The notes under the pieces: generated by a model | The model's input: only the letters and a program-made list of their open reading frames with translations | The model's database searches: none | What the model was told of the DNA's origin: nothing | DNA from: Pterobdella sp. o SKG-2022 | Lineage: Eukaryota > Annelida > Clitellata > Hirudinida > Piscicolidae | Assembly (NCBI GenBank): GCA_964035795.1 | Contig: OZ038321.1 | Span: 16,175,971 to 16,239,970 of the forward strand | Direction: 5' to 3' | Length of the DNA stretch: 64,000 nt | Shown: positions 49,001 through 59,761 of the stretch, one piece after another | Layout: every line of letters starts with the position of its first letter | How positions within the stretch are numbered: the first letter of the stretch is position 1 | Made by a program: the position numbers and the translations under genes

Positions 49001-52000
49001 GCCTAAAACTTTTTATTTTTCTCAAAATATTCAATTATAGTTTGACGTAAAAAAGCTTAAATAATGTAAAACAGCTTAAAATAACTTGATGAAATATAGT
49101 TGAAAAAGATTTTAAAATATATCAAGATGAATTAGAACGGAGAGTAATTCACATAATTTTAACTTGAATATACTCATCAAGGGCTCAAATATTTTGTTTA
49201 ATGCCGAACCTCTTATTGTTTGAAATAAAAATTAATTTTATCTGCAAAAATTTTCTATAGTCCAAAACAATGATGAATGGTTTTATTGAACTTCATCGAG
49301 GAAATACTGTTTAAATATCATTTTTTATACGTAGGTCTATGCGTTTTGCCTCATTAACGGTTTTTCACTGGCTTTTAACAGTTTTTCTTTTTTTACTTTT
49401 CTAGCATTATTAGAAATAGCAATGACATTAATAAATATATGTATTCAATTATGTTTATAATTTTTTAAAACGTTTTTTTTCAACGTAGAACACATATTTA
49501 GACAAAATAACATTTATTACAATTGGTTAAACGCATGAATAAATTCAAATATTAAGGTTTTTTATTGATTTTAAACACCTTTTGAAATATTTTTAAGCAA
49601 TTTTCAAAGCTATATATGACTATGGGAAAAAAATTCATATTAACTCCGCTCATATGAAAAATGGTGTTATAAACATTCACAATCATTTATAAGAAATTTC
49701 AATTTTACAGTAAAAAATTTTTATTTTTGTTAATAGCTTTTAATAGTAATTATTGGAAGCTTAAAAACCTAAGCCATTAATGGTTCATTATACTTCATTT
49801 AATTAGCTTAAACAATGATCAAAACTTAATCTTGAAAACCAAACTGTTCAATATAAAAGTTAATTTTGAGCAAATTTTAAACAAAATCTTGAATGTTATT
49901 GCAGAGCTGAAGTGGTATCTTATTTTAATATAAAACACACTCAACGTTACAAATTATTTGATCAAAATCTCTCCAATGTGTTCAAAAGAAACTTTAAAGA
50001 TAAACAAGTTTAAAAGATTTTCTTCGTTATAATTATTTTCAAATAAAAAAAAATAAAACACAAAATAAAAACAATATGGAAACTTGAGAAGAGATTAAAA
50101 CTTTGGAAAAAAGCTTTGCTGATAGTTTTACCCAACTCAGCTACAACTTCAAAATCAAACTTATGTTGATAAATATATCATCTGCCTTCATATCTTTTGA
50201 TGACCAAACATTTCAATAGCGAGAATGTGTAAAATGGAGATTCAATGAAGACAGACAAAAAAGACGTTTACTCAAAAGAAAAATTGCCAGCGCCATAAAA
50301 GATACTTTAAAAGAAAATAGTTTTTTTGAGTACGGAAGCAGCAAGCTAAGGGACACGGCACAGAAAAAGACGCAAAAGAGTTTTTAATTAAAAATATCAA
50401 CTTTGAACCTCTAGAACAACAAATAACTAAAACTTTTGTAATAAAAAACAAGAAAAATTTTTTAAAACCATTCAATCAAATCACCAATAACTTGGAAGCG
50501 CAAAAAATGATTTAACAAGCATATTCATTAAATCATAATCATTTGATACCCAGAGTAGCACAGTTCTTGTAATGACCCACCCATGCGTTCTGGTTGCACA
50601 CTAGATACCATTTCTCAATAGTGTGGTTGCAATGCACTGTCACCTGGAGAAAATGGCATGGAGTTTTTTGTTAGTGTTTATAGCACCCATTTCAACTTTA
50701 TTTGTTCATTCCATAATAGGAATTTAAATATATTAAATTGTATGCAAATTAAAATTGAATACTTGGTAATAATATGGTATTCAAAAAATTTGATTATTAA
50801 ACATTAAAAATTATTAAAAAACATGAAAACCTCAAAAAATCGAACTATCAAAATATTTAATACTAAAGTTTCTTAAACAATTTGAAACCTTGTCAAAGCC
50901 AATCCTATCGACCCATCCATTCAAAGGAGGAACCGGATCTTCGCAACCCACGGCTGTGTATATTATGATTTCATGTCTGTCATCTATATTTTCTTCAAGT
51001 GTTTATATTACTTCACTATTCTAGCTTCATATATTTTTCTACAGCTATTATTTGACTTTCATTAGTGAAATTCAGTGTAATAAGTGAGTTTTGTTAAATA
51101 ACATAACGAATCCTAAATGAACAAATATTTTATTGTTGTTACAAACCTTAAATACTCTTTTAAATTGTATTTCAAAAACAAATCAGTTTCAATTATTTTG
51201 TATGAGTGAAGAACGACAGAAAAATCTTCCCGAAAAATACTTATAGATAAAAAGGTTAAGAATATTAAAATTCCACATTATTAACGATACTATAAAAAAG
51301 GCAACAATGATAGGCAAACAAAATTAAAAGGGAAATTGTGATCGATCAACAAACAGCAATTTTCTAAGTGCCTTTGGCTATCCATCCCTTTCCATTCTTT
51401 CACTTCTACCACCTATTTTCTATTCTACTTTTTTGGTTCTAATTCAATTTAAAATTTTTTACTTATTCACAATTTTGTTCGAAAATTTTCTTTTTCTGGT
51501 TTCTGGGTTTTTTAGAATTGAAATCACTCATTTTTTTGTCGGATATTTTCAACTATTTCACAAATATTTTATTTTTCCTTTATTCTCTATTTCACTTCTG
51601 TTATTACATTCTTCTACACTTTTTTATTTTCAAACAATTCTTCTGATTCTTTCAACCGCCTTAACTACATTTCGAAACTTTTTCTGTTTTTTTAACCTTT
51701 GTTCCCTCTATCTTTTTTTCAATATTGGAAATTTTTCTATATAATATTCACAGTTTATGATTCATTTAATTTTGAAAAATTTCAAGTCGAAGCTTTTGTT
51801 GAAAGAATTGTTGGTGTCATGGCTAAATTATTCATGAAATAATTTAATATGAAAATCATGTTTGTACACAATTCTCATGAGTTTATTCAAAACTTTTCCA
51901 AGTTTTAAGTTTCAAATTTTGTATCCCATTATTTTTCTTTAAAACTAATAGCATTTAATTAAAGCAAGAATTTAATAAATTTGATAAGTTTTTTAATATA

Positions 52001-55000
52001 GGAATTCATTATAATTTACAACGGAAAGATTTAATTAATGTTAAAACCTTTTAGCTATAAATACTACAAAGATTGAAACGGTCTTATATATTTCAATTTT
52101 GCGAAAATGCGCTTGAAAAAATTTTTTGAAGCTGCCACTAATCTTTTTTTATAAAAAACAACAAAATAAATGTACATGCGATTTCAAAAAAATCAATATT
52201 TTGGAACTTTGATTAGTGTTTGTTAATTATAAAATTCATATCAAATGAAAGTTTGATTGGTTTCTGATGCCTTAAAAAATTCAAAAAAAAGATTGCAAAT
52301 GTGAATAAACTGAAATAAATCATTCATAAAATATCTATTTATAACGTTTATTTGATTAAGAGTGTGAAAGGTTCATTTGGGAAGTGATAATAAGATTAAG
52401 AAAAATGTACACTTGCTTTGAAACTTTAATTAATTAACTCTGCCTAATCAAAGCGTACAACTACACGATTTTCAGTTTCAAATTTTTTCAAGCTCTGCGT
52501 GGCAATCTGGTATCAAGGTTTTTCTAAAACAAACTCGTCACTAACTCAGAAGGATTTTATTCTACTTTTTTCATTTTAAAGAGTTTAAAACTTGAAATTA
52601 TTTAAATTTTTAATGTTGGCTTAGATGCACACAAAGACAAGCTAGAAGTGAGGCTCCTAAGATAAACATCTTCTTGTAGCATCCGTCTTTGTTTTCTATC
52701 TGCTACATTTTTTACCACCAGATCAATTCAAAAAGCGTTTTAAATTCTACTTTTTAAAATGAAGTAATACTTTCGAAAAGTTTTGGAACGAAATTCTTTT
52801 TTTCGTTACATAAAAATATTTTAGATGAAATAAATCAAGATTTTCTTTAAATCTATATTTTGTTTTGTTTTTTATCTCACTCAACATTCCCATTTTTCAA
52901 ATTTTCATTCAAAATAAAAATAAAAAACACTTAAACAACAATTTCTTCAAAGATCGAATTAAACTATAGAAAAATAACAATGTTTCACTTCTATCTATAA
53001 CCCTTCTTTTTTTGAATCCGCCTCAAAATCTGCAAATCTGATAAAATCTCCATGTTATAAATAGCCAATTGCAAATTCTGAAATAACGTTTTTGCGCGCG
53101 TGCAAATTTCCCACATCGGCCATAAAACCAGGCATTTGTGCTTGGTCTTTTTGCTTTTGTCGGAAGACGTTATCGCTTTTGAAGAATAAATTCGAAACGC
53201 GATGCCTTGAAGCAAGCGTTGACGTGGTTCTAATTAGGTTCTTTTTTATGAAAGATTTCAAAATCGACTTTAAATTTGAATTAGTCTATTATTCAACTCA
53301 CTTCAAATATTTATGTTACTTTTATATAAAATACATTCTCAATTCTAACTGAAATTATAATGAATTTAGGTTTTTATTTTAAGAATAGCTTCAAAAAAAT
53401 ATATTGTAAATCTACAAGCCAAACTACTTGTCGGTATTTTGATAAGTTAAGATGCACATAGGCTACAACCTTCCAGCAGGAGCATGAATCTCGGTTGAAT
53501 CACGTTGCCAGTGTTTTTGTGCTTTTTATTGTTCGGAAGAGATTGATCTTGTAATTGTTGGTTGATGAGGTTTATATAAACTTGATGAGAGCTAGACAAT
53601 AATAAATGTGATTCCCGCTTTTTTCCACCGCAAACTACCGATATCCCTTCGTCACAGTTTTCACCTTCTTCACATTCTTTTTTGTCACTCTCTCCAGTTG
53701 TTGAACCGTCTTTATTGGCTTTAACATTTTTCAAAACGGCGTAAATTAGTTCAGGGTTACAAGAGTTCTTGCTCGTTTCATAAGAAGAAGGATTGGTGTT
53801 GGATGAAAGATCGTCTGAAGAAGAACTGGGAGAAATGGAGACGTTAAAGTCAAATAGAGTGATGTTGATTCGTTGGCCCTGCATTGATGAATTGTGGATA
53901 AGTTTTTTTCTATTTAAAGCAGTATAAATAGTGCAAAATAAATTAAGTTAGATTTATCTTTGGGGCAAAATTAATTATAAAAACTTAAATGAAATCTGAT
54001 AGCAAATGTGTTTGGAAGTATATTCATCAATTGTGCTCAAGAATCGGAACTAGAAGAATCAATTCAAAAGATTTCAGTAAAATTATGATAGATATTCTGC
54101 AGAAATTATAATTCTAAAATTTCATGACACTTTAAGTTTAAAATTTTATTCGACTTCAATTGTATATAATTAATACAATAAATTTTTCAAAAAATTTTAA
54201 AACAAAATTTGTTTTCAAGTTTATCTTATTCATGAGCATCTGTGAATTTAAAGAATTTATAAACCTTATCTTTCAATCAGCATCTGTTTTGCCATCTTTA
54301 CTATTGTTTCAGTTAATGAATTTTTTTGTGATATTTTCGGAAATAAATATTTTTGGTTGACAACAAAATATCACTATGTTCGGAAAAAAATTGAGATAAA
54401 ATATTGATGAAAACTAGGTGCATAATTGGATTCGCGGAAAGTTAAAAAAAAAAAAATATTTTATTTTTTTGAATATTTAAATCAAGATCGTATAACAAAA
54501 ATGTTTGCAAATAATTTCTAATCAAAATACACCAAAAAATGTGATGTTGTTGAATTGAAAAAGTTTTAGAGACATTCGGAGTGGCATTAATAATGCGTCC
54601 AAAAATCTTTCAGAAATAAGATACAAATTAAGTTTTGCTTATACAAATTGTTTTATTGTCTTATAAATTTCAATTTTTTTTGAAATTCAAATAGATTAGA
54701 TGTGTTTATTTATGCTGTTAATATTTCTTTTTTTAATTAATTAATGCTTTTCTGCAGCTACCAAAAGGATATTAGTACTCTCAAAACCTCTTACTTCTAG
54801 CCCATAATAGGCATTCGAATTTTCCAAGATGGACAAACTAAAAAGTCCGTGACTGATAAATGAAAAAAGTGTAGAGTGGGATAAAACTCTTTCGAAATTG
54901 ATATAACTCGTGTCTTTCGATATGGAAAGAAACTAGCGGTAATAGTTTTAAATGAATATTTAACTCTAATAATTTCAATTGAATTTTTTTTATGTATATA

Positions 55001-58000
55001 AACTTGGGATAAAAATTTGCAATGAGGTTGTGTATACATTTCAAATCAAATTGTAGCTTTTTTATATAAAATTTTAATATATTCATTCAACTTATGGTTC
55101 AGTTTTTATTATTTGTTTTTACTCAATTTTGAGAGTAATCAATTTTTCTAGTACTTTAAATAAACAGAGAGTTTGTAGAAGATTTTAATTGAAGGTTTTT
55201 TTCGGAAAAAATCGAAATGAGACAATTTTCGGATACTTTCATTATTTAAAAAATTGGTTGAAATAGTTCGAACTCATCAAAAAATCATAATTTTAAAAAA
55301 CATATTTATAAAAATGAGTTAAAAAAACTGTTTTCAAAAACATCTCAGTAAAAAAATTCTCGAAAGAAAGAACATGAAATGTTATCTAAAACATAACTAA
55401 AATATTGAAAACTTAAAATTTATTAAACCAGTGAAGTTCAACTGAAAAAAACAAAAGAAATGAATATTAATAAATTTTGAAAGATCAAAGTGTCGGTTCA
55501 GAAGCTCCGTGGCTTAAACTCTTCGAGAAAAAATTGAGAAGCAACCACTGAGAGCTTTGCAATACGAACTTTTCAAAAAATTTTGAGAAATCAAAGAAAA
55601 GAAACGCAAGTTCATCTTGCATTTATCAATTTAATAGATTTTTCCTTGCTTTCCAGGATTTATTTGACTTTGAAAAAGTATTTGATATGCTGGTTATAAT
55701 CCGTACGTAGAATATTTTGAGCTTCGAAGTGTGAGCTTTTTCAACTTTTATAACAAGTTTTTTATAAAAATAAACTAGACATTTTTGTTTGCCTTAATCG
55801 ATGTTGCGAAGTTTTCAATTATAAATAGGGTTAATGACAGTTAGTGCTAATTTTTTCCTTTTTGCTCTTCATTGGATCATGGAAACTTGAGCGAGGAACA
55901 ATAAAATCGTAGGCAGTGTAAAAACATGAAAATCTCAACTTTGATCAAAATTTTTTCTTTGTTTTTGAAACAACTTATAATGTGGAAAATATACTTCTAT
56001 GTTCCAACTTATGAAACAAGCTCACATCAAGCACAAAATACCATGATCATCATCAAATCGGACAACATTTTACCCGGTAGTGAATTGCATTTTTGTTTAT
56101 TTATGAAGTGTTAGTGACCAGTATCAATCGATCTATCATGATCAACTAATTTTTAAAAATTAGTTCCCGAAAATTAAACAGCACCTAGCAGCCCATGTCT
56201 AAAAATTTATGTTTTTGTTCTATCATATTTCTAGGAAATTTTTCATTTTTTGCATTTCAAAACCCCGTCATAATTATCACAGTTACTCGATGTTTTTGGA
56301 AGAACAGTTTTATAAAACATTAAAACAAAGAGAATTTTAAGAGTTTTGCTTCTAAGATCGAAAAATAATGTAAAAATAAAGAAACTCAGGAAAGCACGAG
56401 ATTTAACAGTTATAACACAGTATAGGATATGATTTTGATCTGCGATTGGAAGCTAAGGACGTTAGATAAGAGTTAAACAGCAAATTCTTTCAAACTTTTT
56501 AAAACAAAGATTAAATTAAAACACACTGTGAAGTGGTTAAAAGGGTTTACAGTGGTTTTTTTATAATTGATTGTATTTTCAAAAAAACTTCAAAAATTTT
56601 TATTGCTTTTAATTATGAAAAATTTATATAGAAAAATTTCATTATTTATATAATAAATTGTATAATGCTTTCAAGTCGTTTAAAGTGAGAAAAATTAATC
56701 GAACTATAAATCTCGAGAAAGATGCTTTAATGAAAAACATGTTTGAGTTTGCTTGAAAATGAATTCATTAATATTTATTTGAATTAGAAATTTTTTGAAT
56801 AAAATAAATTTTAGATTACAGCAAAAAGTCTGTTTCTCATTTGCAGTTATTTTTTTATTATATACCACAACAACTTTGAAGAGTACTAACCTTTGAGATA
56901 AAAATCCAATTTTCCAAAACAAAAAGTTGTTATGAGTTGGCTTATTATTGTTAAAAAAAAATATTAGAAAACAAAAACTTTTAATAAAACATTAGTTATC
57001 AACCTATAAAACCTAAAACACCCCACGACCTTCACAAAAAAGTAAAAAGCCTGTAAGACCACGCCGACAGAAGTTTTAGTTAGTTTGTGCAGGCCTTAAT
57101 AACTGATACTTTTAAAGAGGTAATAAGGATCACTTGTGTAACTAAATTGATTAGCATTGAAACCTTTTTTGCGCTGAGAGTGAAGGAGCATTTGTAAGCG
57201 TGGTGATCCCTCAAGAAGACTGCGTTGTTTGAAAGGTAGATCTCGTGGTCATTCTGTGCACAACTTGTTGTCTCTGAAGCCTTCAAGACTGTGGGTGGAA
57301 CAAAAAGTGGTTATCTTTATAAAGTTTCTGATTTAAATAAATTTTTTTTCATTTTTGTAGAAAAATTTGTTTCAATTTTTACATGTATTTTATATATAGT
57401 AATTTTACATATATTATATATATAGTAATTTTACATATATTATATATATAGTAATTTTACATATATTATATATGAGGTAATTTTACATATATTATATATA
57501 TAGTAATTTTACATGCTGATGTACTCAAAATTGAGAATTACCTTAGTCTAGTCTATATAAATTTATCCGTGTAAAATATATTTCATCCAAAAACTCAATT
57601 ACTTTTTTAAATAAGAAGTCAATTTTTAAATTTTCCTCCCTTACTACTATAAACAATCGTACACAAATTTTTACCAAGGTAGTGGCCTAAAGTTGTTTTA
57701 AAAAAGTAAATTCAAAAGTTACATTAAATAAAACAAATCAAAGAGCTCTGGGAAGATAAAATTTAATGTTTAAAAAAATTTTTTATTGCAAAAATAAAAG
57801 TTGTTTTCACTTGTAAGGAGCTAACACAAATAAAGCTCATTGAGAAGAATTCCAAGATTGCTTACACAGTAAAATCTAAAATAATTAGGCGCAAAAATAC
57901 TGCGCTAGAAATAGTCTATTTCAGCTTTAATGTTAAAAAATCGAATGAAGTTATATAACAAACGAAAAAAGTTCTTTTTTCAAATCATGAATTGAATTAA

Positions 58001-59761
58001 TTTTTACAAAGACATACAGTAAGTAAAAGTTGCGGAGTTGTATGAAGAAACAATTCCCACTACCACGCAATCCTCACAACTTATTAAAGTTAATTGTTTT
58101 ATTCACTTTTTGTATCAAATTTGCTTAAAGACTTCAAACTTTGTTTTACATTTCAATCTTTTTCATTAGATGACTAAGTTTTTTAAAAAGCTTTTACAAT
58201 TTTTCATAAAACAAGATAAAAACAATATATAAATAAAAACATCATATAGAAAGTTCATGAGTTATTCTATGTAATTATTGCCTGAATATCGACACAAAAT
58301 CAATGCTTTATCGATGGCATAGAATCGGGAAAGACTTAATTAAAGTTTAACGAAGGTGTATCAATAATGACAAAATCAAAATAAATTCCAGGGAGATTTC
58401 GAAGTTAAGCTTTTTTATATGCAAGTTTTGGTAATGTTATTGTTTTATCAGCTTAGAACACACATCATAACAGGGATCTATGCAGTCGAATAATTAAAGT
58501 GCGGGTATTCATCTTGAAGAGTTGATAAAGCTCATTTATAGGAAATAAAATCAAAAACAAAAAGTGTTGTTTGTCCTTTAAAATTCAATTAGGATCTTGT
58601 ATAAAAACTCCGATAGCAAGTGTGTGTGTTTGAGCATTTGATATGATGTCGTTTGTGTTATAACGTTGTTGTCTTCTAAAGTTTCGTTCATTTTTTTCAT
58701 TAGTTTGTTTTATAACCGATCAATTAGACTGGCGTTTTGTTATAGCATTTTTGTCTAAATGATCATTTCAGTTTTTTTTGCTTTCAGCATGTATTCAGAC
58801 ATGACAAAAAATCTATATTTTATTTTTATACTACTTTTAGAAAGGTTTTCAATAGTTGGTACAAGAAATAAAAATTTTATGTTGAACATCTAAACATAAA
58901 TTTCACAATATTAAAAACTGTTCCCTAAGCAGTCACAGAATCATTGTTTTTATCAATATAACAACCCCTAATAAACTTAAACCATATCGCCAAATGAACT
59001 TTTTTATTTATGCCTACAGCAACCAGAGTGGATCCAAACTTTATATATTTTTTTAAAATTAAATGTTAAAAAAAATTATGGGTTTTTCGGTTCAACATAG
59101 TAATTTAATTATTTTTAGAAAACTCTGTTTTCACACATTTTTCCTGCTATCAATACACGCTCGTAGGCTTTCGTTTTAGTTTGTTTTTCCCAATTCCAGC
59201 TTTCATATATGCATTAGTTGATTAAAAAATAATTCACAATATGCTTCGTTTTTTGATAATAATCAAATTTAAAATATTTCAAAATTTTATGTTTCACGAA
59301 GTTTACGGCCAAATCGTGCAGTTTATCCACTGCAAGCTTATACTCTCAAAAGAATTTCGCGTTCAAAATTACATTTAAATAATTTATTTTGAAATGTATT
59401 GTTCAAAAACCTTTGACACACGAAAACTCGGCTTCAAGATAAGCGACTAGATCCTCAGAGCATGGCTGCATCTTGTGCATCTCAGCGTGGGGAATGCCAA
59501 TCTCACACGATGTTCTGCCCGAACACAAGCGGTCCACATACGACAAAACATCCCGATGGCAACCAATTTCATAGTCACCTTTGATGCATTGTTTTCGTTT
59601 CATACGACCATAGTATGCTTGTGTTATTAGTACCACGTTTGTTTCAATTACTTGTCCTGAATGTGTTTGGTGTGTGGTGTTGGGAGGTTTCTGAGGGAGG
59701 TGGTAGTGGTAGTCAGGATGGCACGAAGCTTTGAAGGGTTCCCAGCAATATTCCCGCAGTT
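45538..59761 (-). CDS. SUEL-lectin, CUB-like, CCP-like, single-pass membrane protein; 5' end not found
   Basis: Eight exons keep phase: 59761-59411, 57288-57164, 53878-53470, 50953-50889, 50643-50550, 48633-48580, 46812-46713 and 46021-45538, about 560 residues without the N-terminus. Order: SUEL/galactose-binding lectin domain (to about 117); CUB-like domain (about 125-290, with a long acidic Ser-rich insertion); CCP/sushi-like module (about 297-345); short stalk; membrane helix (about 368-393); 160-residue cytoplasmic tail. SUEL domains bind galactose or rhamnose; on type I receptors such as EVA-1 they act in guidance or adhesion, which I infer only from the domain. EVA1-type proteins normally carry two SUEL domains and no CUB, so this is a related but different architecture. 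The signal-peptide exon must lie upstream of 59761, possibly outside the window. Confidence 0.85.
46713..46812 (-). CDS. Transmembrane exon
   Basis: Encodes IFVAVTIGIALGVFCGLLLL followed by SMVICCQKNKNN: one membrane helix, then Cys and Lys residues typical of the inner leaflet (possible palmitoylation). The acceptor ctgaag is weak; the donor AACAA|gtatga is phase 2. A family-A MITE lies only 70 nt upstream in the intron. Confidence 0.85.
46813..48579 (-). other. Intron before the transmembrane exon
   Basis: 1.77 kb, AT-rich, holding the family-A element. No further exon seen. Confidence 0.5.
46882..47023. mobile_element. MITE, family A, full-length copy
   Basis: The left arm starts aaacgatttgattcaaacac and reaches cgaagcttttcgtaagtt; the right arm is its imperfect reverse complement, ending gattcaaatcgttt. 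Arms are about 60 nt around a short spacer. It is inserted in the intron just upstream of the transmembrane exon. The sequence continuing to 47048 is shared with the 24 kb copy, so the true element may be longer. Confidence 0.65.
48580..48633 (-). CDS. Stalk micro-exon
   Basis: 54 nt between a strong ttccccacag acceptor and a gtaaga donor, phase 1 on both sides. It encodes EISSEDSLVQASSPYHV, an acidic Ser-rich juxtamembrane linker. Confidence 0.75.
48634..50549 (-). other. Intron before the stalk micro-exon
   Basis: 1.9 kb of AT-rich sequence. I see nothing else in it. Confidence 0.5.
50550..50953 (-). CDS. CCP/sushi-like module (exons 50953-50889 and 50643-50550)
   Basis: VGCEDPVPPLNGWVDRIGFDK joins in phase 0 to VTVHCNHTIEKWYLVCNQNA, then WVGHYKNC. 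Four Cys, the C.DP.PP.NG opening, and the final W....C follow the sushi pattern, though the module is short. One N-glycosylation sequon (NHT). Confidence 0.7.
50954..53469 (-). other. Intron between CUB and CCP exons, with a GC-richer fragment
   Basis: Mostly AT-rich. A T/C-rich tract (51400-51750) gives a long but low-complexity frame. A patch at about 53050-53240 has higher GC, including gcgcgcgtgc, and overlapping minus-strand frames that look like a frameshifted coding remnant, perhaps a DNA transposon. No family assigned. Confidence 0.35.
53470..57288 (-). CDS. CUB-like domain (exons 57288-57164 and 53878-53470)
   Basis: The phase-0 junction joins ...YKCSFTLSAKK to GQRINITLFDFNVS..., the typical middle of a CUB domain (C.W.I....GQ.I...L.DF). 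CNPELIYAVLKN, VVCGGKKRESHLLL and VYINLINQ follow. An acidic insertion (ESDKKECEEGENCDEG) separates the two halves. The exon ends IQPRFMLLLE and then the split Ala. Confidence 0.7.
53879..57163 (-). other. Intron within the CUB-like domain
   Basis: 3.3 kb, AT-rich. A 43-nt stretch near 54782-54824 has acceptor- and gtaaga-like ends, but phase shows the flanking exons join without it. Confidence 0.45.
57398..57528. repeat. 26-nt minisatellite, five copies
   Basis: The string agtaattttacat recurs at 57398, 57424, 57450, 57476 (one variant, aggtaattttacat) and 57502, an exact 26-nt period with TA-rich spacers. It lies in the intron about 110 nt upstream of the first CUB exon. Confidence 0.85.
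59411..59761 (-). CDS. SUEL-type lectin domain exon
   Basis: Key matches: VVLITQAYYGRMKRKQC (the A.YGR motif), GCHRDVLSYVDRLCSGRTSC (the DV...V...C.G...C motif), PCSEDLVAYLEAEFSCV (the C...YLE..Y.C ending). An atypical N-terminal part, CWEPFKASCHPDYHYH and a Pro/His-rich stretch, replaces the usual first strand. Acceptor cacag, donor AAAG|gttttt, phase 1 on both sides. Confidence 0.85.

Noticed and set aside
51433..51744. 103-codon Phe/Leu-rich frame that looks like membrane protein
   Set aside because: It is a translated T/C-rich low-complexity tract; no splice or domain support.
54782..54824. Candidate 43-nt exon in the CUB intron with a gtaaga donor
   Set aside because: The flanking exons already join in phase 0 to give a continuous CUB sequence (SAKK-GQRINITLFDF); inserting 43 nt would break the frame.
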